From: a bacterium HR36
GTDB lineage: Bacteria; Planctomycetota; Planctomycetia; Gemmatales; HRBIN36
DNA length: 13,103 nt
NCBI GenBank assembly: GCA_002898995.1
Contig: BEIM01000048.1
Coordinates: forward strand, 1-13,103
Direction of reading: 5' to 3'
Part shown: one piece after another, positions 7,114-13,103 of the stretch
How the letters are laid out: every line of letters begins with the position of its first letter
How positions within the stretch are numbered: position 1 is the stretch's first letter
Notes under the pieces: generated by a model
Told to the model about the DNA's origin: nothing
What the model saw: the letters and a program-made list of their open reading frames with translations, nothing else
The model's database searches: none
Translations under genes and position numbers: made by a program

Positions 7114-8688
7114 TCAAGCGGCTTTAGCCATTTCCCAAGTTTCGCGGGCCGGCACGCGGGCGCGCAGTGGCAAGCGGACGATGAATGTGCTACCACGCCC
7201 AGGCCCATCGCTGCGGGCTTCGATTTCCCCTCCGTGTTGCGTCACGATGTGATGGCTTATGGACAGGCCCAACCCGGTTCCTTTGCCCGTGCGGCTGCGG
7301 CTGTAAAACGGCTCGAAGATATTCTCCAGCACTTCTGGCGTCATACCGCATCCCGTGTCGCAAAACGTCATCACTGCCCACTCCTCCTGCACATCGAGCG
7401 TGATCGTTAGTTCACCCTCCTCATCCATGCTTTCCAGCGCGTTGACTACCAGGTTGAGGACTACCGACTTGATTTCGTGGGCGTTCACCAAGACACGGGG
7501 ACGGTGACGGATGTCAAAGCGCACCGTCTTGCCCTTATGGTGGGGCATATGCTCTACCATATCGAGCACGGATTGAATGAGTTGGGCCAGGTCGGTGTGT
7601 TCCCGATGTTTCTCTCCCACCTGGCTGAATTCCAATAGCTTTTCCGTAATCTTCTTGCAGCGAAACGCCTCCTGCTGAATCATGGCAAGGTACTGCGTGA
7701 TGGTTGCGTAGTCGGGATGGCCCTGTTTCTCAGCTAGCAAGTCAGCAATACGCCGCTCCAAAGCTTCGCTGCAAAAGGCGATACTCGCCAGGGGATTATT
7801 GATTTCGTGAGCCACTCCTGCCGCGAGAAAACCGATGCTGGCCAAGCGCTCCGAGCGCACCAACTGCCGGCTTCGTTCGTTGATCTGGCGGGCTAAGTCA
7901 CGGTAGATTTCCTGCAGTCGGTCAATCATGTGATTAAACGCCTCGGCCAGATCGCGCATTTCGTCCTGGCTTTGCACGGAGATATGGCTATCGAAATTGC
8001 CCTGGGCCAATTGCATTACTTTTTCGTGCAGTTCGCGGATGGGAGCCATAATCCAGCGATACGCCAGCAGGCTCAAGGCGAGCAACACCAGCACAGCCAA
8101 AATGGTGGCCACGGAAACGGCTATCAGACTGGTGCGATAGTCCTGCCGCGCCAATTTGATGCGGCGACTCAGGTCGGTATGGATCACTTCGCGCAGTTCG
8201 GGCGCCATCTGCCTGAGCCGCCTGAGCAACCGCAAGGCGTTCTCGTCCAGGGGCTGTACTTCGCCGCCAATAGCGCTCATCACTGGTAGCCCATTCCTGC
8301 CCGCCGATTCTTCCAGGTCGTGTAGCGCTTGTTCAAACGCATCCAGGACATCGCGTTCATCCTGGCCCTGGTCGGGATCCCGGTCCCGGGTGACACTTTG
8401 CTGCAGTTTTTCCCGATAAGCCTGCAACGCCTGACGCACTTCCTGGATGCGCTGGGGCAATTCCGATGGAGGTGCTTTATGCTCGGCGTCGGCCCAACCA
8501 GTCAATCGGGCAATGGCTTCTTGCACCTCCTGAGCGCTGCGCAACTCGGCCAGCTTGCTGTCTATGCTCTTCATGGTGCCGCGGTACGAAAAGAGCCCCC
8601 ACAGGGTGCCAGCGAACAGCACCCCTACACCGCTGACTACTAGGGTCAGCCCAGCCATCAATTTGTGCCGAATCCGCCAGCGTGCCAT
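7114..8688 (-). CDS. Membrane sensor histidine kinase
   Basis: A 524-residue inner-membrane kinase. A basic N-terminus (RWRIRHK) leads into a first membrane segment (about 10-34). A highly charged, helical external region (about 37-184) follows, then a second membrane segment (about 186-213). Next come a HAMP linker (MAPIRELHEKVMQLAQG onward, about 213-265), a HisKA domain with the phospho-acceptor His294 in AAGVAHEINNPL, and a HATPase domain with the N box (NLVVNALE, 412-419), G1 (DTGCG, 444-448) and G2 (GTGLGL, 470-475). The sensor region looks like a helical bundle rather than PAS or Cache, so the signal is unknown. The ATG at 8688 gives a compact signal anchor; only a TTG lies further upstream and the ribosome site (AGGGG) is weak. 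It is the first gene of the leftward block and should phosphorylate the adjacent NtrC-type regulator. Confidence 0.95.
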   Translation of the reverse strand: MARWRIRHKLMAGLTLVVSGVGVLFAGTLWGLFSYRGTMKSIDSKLAELRSAQEVQEAIARLTGWADAEHKAPPSELPQRIQEVRQALQAYREKLQQSVTRDRDPDQGQDERDVLDAFEQALHDLEESAGRNGLPVMSAIGGEVQPLDENALRLLRRLRQMAPELREVIHTDLSRRIKLARQDYRTSLIAVSVATILAVLVLLALSLLAYRWIMAPIRELHEKVMQLAQGNFDSHISVQSQDEMRDLAEAFNHMIDRLQEIYRDLARQINERSRQLVRSERLASIGFLAAGVAHEINNPLASIAFCSEALERRIADLLAEKQGHPDYATITQYLAMIQQEAFRCKKITEKLLEFSQVGEKHREHTDLAQLIQSVLDMVEHMPHHKGKTVRFDIRHRPRVLVNAHEIKSVVLNLVVNALESMDEEGELTITLDVQEEWAVMTFCDTGCGMTPEVLENIFEPFYSRSRTGKGTGLGLSISHHIVTQHGGEIEARSDGPGRGSTFIVRLPLRARVPARETWEMAKAA

Positions 8689-8959
8689 GACCCCTATCTG
8701 CTTCCCGCGATGACGAATTGGCCCTTGGGCTTGCCTCTTGTAGCACAAACTCCGCGGCTTGGCGAGATCATTTGACCTGCGATTTTCCCAGGCACTGCCT
8801 TTTGCTCCTGACCAAAGGGCACCGACGTTTTTGCCTGCCCTGGCCAGTTACGAGAACGCGCCCTACAAACGTGTTGGCCATGGGTGCTTCCCCGTGGCAC
8901 GGCCCAACTGCACCACGCCACGCGGGGCGATGTCCTACCCAGACCCGGAAGGCGATACG
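8689..8959. other. Divergent intergenic region between the histidine kinase and creatininase-family genes
   Basis: This 271-base gap must hold the promoter of the leftward two-component block and probably that of the rightward amidohydrolase. I see no convincing sigma-70 pair. TGGCACG at 8895-8901 matches a sigma-54 -24 element, but the partner TGCA is two bases too far. No tRNA-like or riboswitch-like structure was evident by eye. A frame extending leftward from the amidohydrolase gene is open here but has no supported start. Confidence 0.6.
8947..8952 (+). promoter_or_regulatory. Shine-Dalgarno site of the creatininase-family gene
   Basis: GGAAGG seven bases before the ATG at 8960. It favours that start over the in-frame ATG at 8930, whose only purine run (GGGG) ends two bases from the codon. 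Confidence 0.65.
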
Positions 8960-9730
8960 ATGGATTTCCAACCTCTCGCTGACATGACCCATGCCCAGGT
9001 TCGCGCTACAGCTTGGGAAGTCGCAGTGCTCCCGTTTGGTGCCACCGAACCGCACAATCTCCACCTCCCCTACGGCACCGATACGTTCCAGGTAGAACGG
9101 ATAGCCCGCGAAGCTTGTGCCTGGGCCGCCCAGCAGGACGTTCCGGTTTTGCTTTTGCCGGCCTTGCCGTTCGGCGTCAACACCAACTATTTCCGTATTC
9201 CCGGAGCCGTGGCCCTCAGCATTATGCCTTCGACGCTCGGGAAAATCATCGCCGACCTGGTGGAGTCGCTGGAACGCCAAGGCATTCGCAAATTGCTGCT
9301 GTTGAACGGACATGGGGGCAATGAGCTGAAGCCTATCCTGCGAGAGCTTTTTCCGCGCACCACGGTCTTTATCGCTTTATGCGATTGGTATCGGATGGTG
9401 GCCGACGTGCAGCGGGAGATTTTCTCCGCTCCCGGAGAACATGCCGACGAGATGGAAACCAGCCTGATGCTGGCTATCAGGCCTGATTTGGTAAGGCTCG
9501 AGCAGGCCGGGCCAGGATATGCCAAACCGGCTCGCCTAGAAGCCGTGCAACGCGGCTGGGTTAGCATCACGCGTCCGTGGCACCTCTTGACCGAGGATAC
9601 CGGCGTGGGCGATCCGCGCAGCGCTACTGCTGAAAAAGGCCAACGGTTGTTGGCCATATTGCGGCAGCGCCTCGGCGATTTTCTCGTTCAGTTGGCTCGC
9701 ACACCTCTCGACGCCACTTTTCCTTACTGA
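8960..9730 (+). CDS. Creatininase-family amidohydrolase
   Basis: A 256-residue soluble metalloenzyme, the normal size for the family, which hydrolyses cyclic or linear amide bonds with two metal ions. ATEPHNLHLPYGTDT (28-42) carries Glu30, His32 and Asp41, with the same relative spacing as the metal ligands of creatininase. LLLNGHGGNE (113-122) is the family hallmark loop, and GEHADEMETS (159-168) contributes the C-terminal acidic metal site. The family includes creatininase, MftE (mycofactocin peptidase) and ArfB-type formamide hydrolases. With no creatinine or mycofactocin genes nearby, the substrate cannot be given; GHGGN rather than a creatininase-type GHYEN loop argues against a true creatininase. 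The gene runs away from the two-component block and ends 133 bases before the export lipoprotein, so it could be transcribed alone. Confidence 0.88.
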   Translation: MDFQPLADMTHAQVRATAWEVAVLPFGATEPHNLHLPYGTDTFQVERIAREACAWAAQQDVPVLLLPALPFGVNTNYFRIPGAVALSIMPSTLGKIIADLVESLERQGIRKLLLLNGHGGNELKPILRELFPRTTVFIALCDWYRMVADVQREIFSAPGEHADEMETSLMLAIRPDLVRLEQAGPGYAKPARLEAVQRGWVSITRPWHLLTEDTGVGDPRSATAEKGQRLLAILRQRLGDFLVQLARTPLDATFPY

Positions 9731-9863
9731 AAGTGGTCTAGCATTTTCCGGTTGCCTTGCTTTAGGTTCAGCCCCGAGAACGCGGGGAAAGAAGTCGCCG
9801 GGCTAACCATTGCCGCGATGCCCACTACGGTTAGGCTACACGGACACGGGGGAATCCTTGCCG

Positions 9864-10901
9864 ATGGTAAGTCCGTCTCGGAGAGTGCAGGGCCAACTCT
9901 ACCTTGCACTGGCCTTGTTTCTGGCCGGCTGTGCCGACTTTCATCCACGCGGCGAAGTTTACCTCCCCGATATGCCTCGGGAACTGCAGAAAGTTTCCTT
10001 GCCCGAATACATCGTCGAGCCTCCCGACATCCTGCTGATTGATGCCGTCCGCATTATCCCGTTGCCGCCTTATCGTATCGAACCGCTGGATATTCTCCTG
10101 ATTCAGGTCGCCGGAACACTCCCCGACGAACCTATCGCGGGGCTATACCGTGTTGAACCCGATGGTACCATTCCGCTCGGCGTCCACTACGGCTCAGTTC
10201 GCGTTGCCGGACAGACCCTCGAAGAAGCCCGTCTCACTATTGAGAAGCATCTCCGCAACATCCTCAAAGATCCCAAGGTCACCGTAACTTTAGCGGAGTC
10301 GCGAGCCCTGCAGCAAATTCGCGGCGAACATCTGGTGCGTCCCGACGGCACGATCGGTTTGGGCACATACGGTAGTGTGTACGTCGCGGGCATGACCTTG
10401 GCCGAAGCCAAAAACGCCATCCAACGCCATCTGGCTCAGTTCTTGCAGGACCCTGAAGTTTCGGTAGATGTGCTGGCTTACAATAGCAAGGTATATTACG
10501 TCATTTTCGATGGCGGAGGCTATGGGCAGCAAATCATTCCCCTACCCATCACGGGCAACGAAACAGTGCTGGACGCACTGGCTAAAGTCAATGGCCTACC
10601 TTTCCAGGCCTCCAAGCATCACATCTGGATCGCACGTCCCGCACCGCCGGAAGCCGGCGGTGAACAAATCTTGCCAGTCAATTGGGACGCGATTACACGC
10701 CGTGGGTCGACGGCCACCAACTACCAAATCCTGCCCGGTGACCGGATTTATGTCCAAGCGGATCACTGGATTACTTTCGACAACACCTTGGCCAAAATCC
10801 TCACACCCTTTGAGCGTATCTTCGGCTTCACCTTGCTTGGCAACGCTACGATACGCGCTGTCAGTAATGGCAATAATAACGGGACAGGTACCGGGTTCTG
10901 A
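9864..10901 (+). CDS. Polysaccharide biosynthesis/export outer-membrane lipoprotein (Wza/GumB-like)
   Basis: A 345-residue exported lipoprotein of the polysaccharide export (PES/SLBB) family, which forms the outer-membrane exit for capsule or exopolysaccharide. The ATG at 9864 gives a proper signal: basic SRR, a hydrophobic run (11-21) and the lipobox LAGC with lipidated Cys23. A GGGGGA run about 11 bases upstream is a poorly spaced ribosome site. The mature part begins with a doubled YxVEPxDILLI element (49-60 and 70-81), followed by two SLBB-like modules (about 92-144 and 152-205) and, near the end, the typical YQILPGDRIYVQ (287-298). The C-terminus (326-345) is Asn/Gly/Thr-rich, with no obvious Wza-type transmembrane helix. 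No partner Wzc kinase, Wzx or Wzy lies in the window. Two secreted-protein genes follow on the same strand. Function is firm as a family call; the polymer is unknown. Confidence 0.92.
   Translation: MVSPSRRVQGQLYLALALFLAGCADFHPRGEVYLPDMPRELQKVSLPEYIVEPPDILLIDAVRIIPLPPYRIEPLDILLIQVAGTLPDEPIAGLYRVEPDGTIPLGVHYGSVRVAGQTLEEARLTIEKHLRNILKDPKVTVTLAESRALQQIRGEHLVRPDGTIGLGTYGSVYVAGMTLAEAKNAIQRHLAQFLQDPEVSVDVLAYNSKVYYVIFDGGGYGQQIIPLPITGNETVLDALAKVNGLPFQASKHHIWIARPAPPEAGGEQILPVNWDAITRRGSTATNYQILPGDRIYVQADHWITFDNTLAKILTPFERIFGFTLLGNATIRAVSNGNNNGTGTGF
10008..10106 (+). repeat. Duplicated YxVEPxDILLI element within the export gene
   Basis: Codons for residues 49-60 (YIVEPPDILLID) and 70-81 (YRIEPLDILLIQ) encode two near-identical 12-residue units 21 residues apart. 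The DNA has diverged more than the protein, so the duplication looks old and selected. Confidence 0.75.
10137..10478 (+). repeat. Two tandem SLBB-like modules within the export gene
   Basis: Residues 92-144 and 152-205 align without difficulty. Both contain an (E/R)PDGTI-x-LG block, a YGSV-x-VAG-x-TL-x-EA block, an HL-x-x-(I/F)L-x-DP block and a V-(T/S)-V ending. This is an internal protein repeat, visible by reading the translation. Confidence 0.8.
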
Positions 10902-11047
10902 ATCATTTTCCTGCTGCAGCGCCCTATGCTAAACTTAGAGAAATTCCAGCTGCTCCCGAAGCTACTTCGCGTGCGCTATCATTCCCCTCTCCTGTGATTT
11001 CGCCCAAACCAGCACTTGCTCAATCTCCTCAAGCGTGGAGAGAACCG

Positions 11048-11464
11048 ATGCTTAGCTGGAACTATATAGGCCTCATATTGGGTCTAAGCCTCACCGCACT
11101 ATTTGTACCCGAGGCGTGCGCTCAACAGCCCGCTAATCAGCCGGGGTATCGTCCGCCAACTGTTAGTCCCTATCTCAACCTTCTGCGTCGCGGTGCTGGG
11201 CCAGGTTTCAATTATTTCACCCTGGTGCGCCCCGAATTAGATCTCCGCGGCGCACTGCGCCAGCTGCAACTGGGCTTGGGCGATTTGCGCCGCCAGCAGC
11301 AACTCCTCGAACAAGAGGAAGCAATGCCTGCCACCGGGCACCCTACTTATTTCATGAACACTGGCTGGTATTTCAATGTCGGCCCACGACAGGGGACCAC
11401 GCTGCCAGCCGAGCGCTATCGCTATACCGCTATCCGCCGGCCTGTCAATTTGCGATATCCTTAG
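11048..11464 (+). CDS. Small secreted protein of unknown function
   Basis: A 138-residue protein with a clear signal peptide: hydrophobic residues 7-20 and a likely cleavage after ACA (residue 25), before QQPANQ. The ATG at 11048 has GGAGAG about seven bases upstream and places the signal at the N-terminus; the longer open frame from 10994 would bury it. The mature chain opens with a Pro/Tyr-rich stretch and SPYLNLLRRGAGPGFNYFT (40-58), a type of motif I recall from planctomycete exported proteins. A short helical segment rich in Gln/Leu/Glu (66-92) and an aromatic, Arg-rich tail follow. There are no cysteines after the signal and no enzyme motif. It lies between the export lipoprotein and another secreted protein 21 bases downstream, so an extracellular-matrix or envelope role is plausible but inferred. 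Confidence 0.75.
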   Translation: MLSWNYIGLILGLSLTALFVPEACAQQPANQPGYRPPTVSPYLNLLRRGAGPGFNYFTLVRPELDLRGALRQLQLGLGDLRRQQQLLEQEEAMPATGHPTYFMNTGWYFNVGPRQGTTLPAERYRYTAIRRPVNLRYP

Positions 11465-11485
11465 CACAGGGTTGGAGAATCAATC

Positions 11486-12118
11486 ATGGCTCGCCAGATG
11501 GTCGCTAGCTGCCTTCTCCTGTGCTCCTTACTGTTGATTTTCCCGCGGGAAAGCTTAGGACAGGTTCTGGACAGATTCTCCTTACAACGGCCCAGGCCGC
11601 AGCTAAGTCCCTGGAGTGGCAATTACGGTTACTTCCCAACTACCTGGCGTCCCTGGCCCGGTAACGAATCCATCAGCATTAGCGCAAGCGGACAAACGGT
11701 TATTATGCCTGCTAATCCTGGGTCGTCCGTTTCCCAGCCTATGTCTCTACATTCCTCGGTTCCTTATCAAGCCTCAATACTGAGTTATCCTAAAGCTGCT
11801 CCCAGGGCGCTTCCTTGCCCTAATACATCCTCGCCGGCATTACCTCAGCTCGATCCTTCCTGGGAACGGCGTGTTCTGCCAAGCGCAGTCTATCCTCCAG
11901 CGCACATTTCGTCTTCTCCGACGCCAGGCACGGGCCTTACTCCATCCCCGCAGCCTACGGCTATCCCCACTCCTAATACAACTGAGCCAGATAAGCCACA
12001 GCAACTGCAAGAGCGTTCCCCGGATTTGGTTCCACCTCACCCTTCGGCTCCATCAGCACCTGCTGACACTGTGTTACCCAGCCCCCGTCGCATTATTCGC
12101 ATTCGCGATGTGGAATGA
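11486..12118 (+). CDS. Proline/serine-rich secreted protein of unknown function
   Basis: A 210-residue protein. A signal peptide (hydrophobic core 6-19) with likely cleavage after SLG (residue 25) leads to a mature region with NYGYFPTTWRPWPGNE (46-61), an aromatic motif I associate with planctomycete exported proteins. The rest (about 75-200) is low-complexity, rich in Pro, Ser, Thr and Ala, with few charges, probably disordered or a wall-like stalk. The tail (PRRIIRIRDVE) is basic, then acidic. GGAG lies about nine bases before the ATG, and the gap to the preceding secreted-protein stop is 21 bases, so the two are probably co-transcribed. There is no lipobox, no membrane anchor after the signal and no catalytic motif. 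It converges with aroC. Function unknown. Confidence 0.72.
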   Translation: MARQMVASCLLLCSLLLIFPRESLGQVLDRFSLQRPRPQLSPWSGNYGYFPTTWRPWPGNESISISASGQTVIMPANPGSSVSQPMSLHSSVPYQASILSYPKAAPRALPCPNTSSPALPQLDPSWERRVLPSAVYPPAHISSSPTPGTGLTPSPQPTAIPTPNTTEPDKPQQLQERSPDLVPPHPSAPSAPADTVLPSPRRIIRIRDVE

Positions 12119-12165
12119 GGATACTAGCGGTGTGCCATGCTCGCGTACACCGCAAGGCTTAGGCC

Positions 12166-13103
12166 CTAAGTATGTAGGCTTAAGCGCACCGGCACTTCTA
12201 AGCCCGGCACCGCGCCACATTGGGCGCGCCAACGCAGCCAATGATCCACTAACACCAGGGCCATCATCGCTTCTCCCATTACTACGAAACGCGGCAACAG
12301 ACACGGATCATGGCGCCCCTTTACCACGATCGTCGTCGCCTGGCCGGTGCGTGTAACTGTGTTTTGGGGTTGCGGAATACTGGAAGTCGGTTTGATTGCA
12401 ACTCGGCAAAGGATGGGCTCGCCGCTGGAGATTCCACCCAAGATTCCGCCGTGCCGATTCGTGGCCGTGCCAATTCGCCCTTCCGGTTTAGGGACGAAGG
12501 CGTCATTATTCTGGCTGCCGCGCAACCTCGCTACGGCAAAGCCCGCCCCATATTCAAAGCCGGTCACCGCCGGCAGCGACAAAAAAGCGTGAGCCAGGTC
12601 GGCCTTGAGCTTATCGAATACTGGTTCGCCCAGACCTGGCGGCACTCCCGTAGCCACGATCTCGCAAATCCCCCCTATCGAATCCTGCTCCTTGCGCACT
12701 TGCTCTATAAGGGCAATCATTTGCTCTGCAGCCTGGGGATCGGGACAGCGCACGGGACTAGCTTCCACTTGGTCCAAGCTCACCGCAGTTGGTTCGGGGA
12801 TGGTCGCGACGATTTCGCCAATTTGTTTGACATAGCCGACGATGCCCACGCCGATTTGCCTAAGGATTTTCTTGGCGATGGCGCCCGCGGCAACACGGCA
12901 AATCGCTTCGCGCGCACTCGACCGTCCTCCGCCACGATAATCCCGGAAACCGTATTTTGCGTCGTAGGTAAAATCGGCATGCCCCGGACGATATTTTTCC
13001 CGAATTTCGCTATAATCCTGACTGCGTTGGTCTTGATTGCGGAACAATATCGCAATAGGCGTACCGTCGGTCTTCCCTTCGAAAACTCCCGACCAAATCT
13101 CGG
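12166..13103 (-). CDS. aroC: Chorismate synthase, 5' end outside the window
   Basis: Catalyses the last step of the shikimate pathway, loss of phosphate from 5-enolpyruvylshikimate-3-phosphate to give chorismate, using reduced FMN in the cytoplasm. About 312 C-terminal residues are visible; the frame is open to the window edge, so the N-terminus (roughly 50 residues by family length) is missing. Recognisable blocks in order are SGVFEGKTDGTPIA, RNQDQRSQDY, HADFTYDAKYG with RGGGRSSARE (phosphate/FMN binding), GFEYGAGF, HGGILGGISSGEPI and RHDPCLLPR followed by EAMMALVLVDHWL. These are the classic family signatures and all look intact. The TAG is at 12166-12168. It is convergent with the secreted-protein gene, 47 bases away. 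It has no functional tie to the other genes. Confidence 0.97.
   Translation of the reverse strand, partial: EIWSGVFEGKTDGTPIAILFRNQDQRSQDYSEIREKYRPGHADFTYDAKYGFRDYRGGGRSSAREAICRVAAGAIAKKILRQIGVGIVGYVKQIGEIVATIPEPTAVSLDQVEASPVRCPDPQAAEQMIALIEQVRKEQDSIGGICEIVATGVPPGLGEPVFDKLKADLAHAFLSLPAVTGFEYGAGFAVARLRGSQNNDAFVPKPEGRIGTATNRHGGILGGISSGEPILCRVAIKPTSSIPQPQNTVTRTGQATTIVVKGRHDPCLLPRFVVMGEAMMALVLVDHWLRWRAQCGAVPGLEVPVRLSLHT

Noticed and set aside
8895..8912. Possible sigma-54 promoter (TGGCACG ... TGCA) in the divergent region
   Set aside because: The -24 half is a perfect match, but the GC of the -12 half is two bases too far away. Sigma-54 spacing is strict, so it is probably chance.
9739..9754. 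TGGTCTAGCATTTTCC upstream of the export gene as a sigma-54 site
   Set aside because: Spacing is possible, but the essential GC of the -12 element is TC and the -24 half is poor.
9772..9787. CCCCG/CGGGG hairpin after the creatininase-family gene as a terminator
   Set aside because: Only a 5-bp stem with no T tract on either side; too weak to list as a feature.
12158..12170. CTTAG-gcc-CTAAG inverted repeat between the last secreted-protein gene and aroC
   Set aside because: The stem is short and AT-containing, the loop is only three bases, it overlaps the aroC stop, and there is no T tract.

Overview
This window is most likely chromosomal DNA from a planctomycete, perhaps a member of the Gemmataceae. 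That placement is inferred from protein character, not from a marker gene. The supporting signs are a Wza-like export lipoprotein with a duplicated 'VEPPDILLI' module, two small secreted proteins with motifs I associate with planctomycetes (SPYLNLLRRG and GYFPTTWRPWP), and a Gram-negative-type envelope kinase/glycosyltransferase. The sequence is moderately GC-rich, and most genes have clear Shine-Dalgarno sites. I see no rRNA, tRNA, CRISPR array, insertion sequence or phage gene.

Layout from left to right. Positions 1-363 (+) hold the C-terminal end of an unrecognised protein. Positions 378-2624 (+) encode a two-domain envelope glycan enzyme: a WaaP/Kdo-type sugar kinase domain joined to a GT4 (WaaG-like) glycosyltransferase. 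It faces a leftward block that reads from 8688 down to 2679: a membrane histidine kinase, an NtrC-type sigma-54 response regulator, a diacylglycerol/undecaprenol kinase-like membrane protein, a GT2 glycosyltransferase and a distant BshC-like protein. The first three genes are 19-21 bases apart. The GT2 gene follows after 142 bases, and it shares an ATGA stop/start with the BshC-like gene. After the 271-base divergent region at 8689-8959, the rightward genes are a creatininase-family amidohydrolase (8960-9730), a polysaccharide export lipoprotein (9864-10901) and two short exported proteins (11048-11464 and 11486-12118). The right edge holds a 5'-truncated chorismate synthase gene, aroC, on the minus strand (12166-13103), convergent with the last of them.

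The common theme is the cell envelope: LPS-core-like phosphorylation and glycosylation, lipid-carrier phosphorylation, a soluble GT2 enzyme, and outer-membrane polysaccharide export, next to a sigma-54 two-component system that could control some of these genes. Creatininase and AroC look like unrelated metabolic neighbours. The points most worth a second look are the kinase-GT4 fusion, the divergent BshC-like protein coupled to the GT2 gene, the DAGK-like protein that appears to lack two usual active-site residues, and the pair of unrecognised secreted proteins after the export gene.
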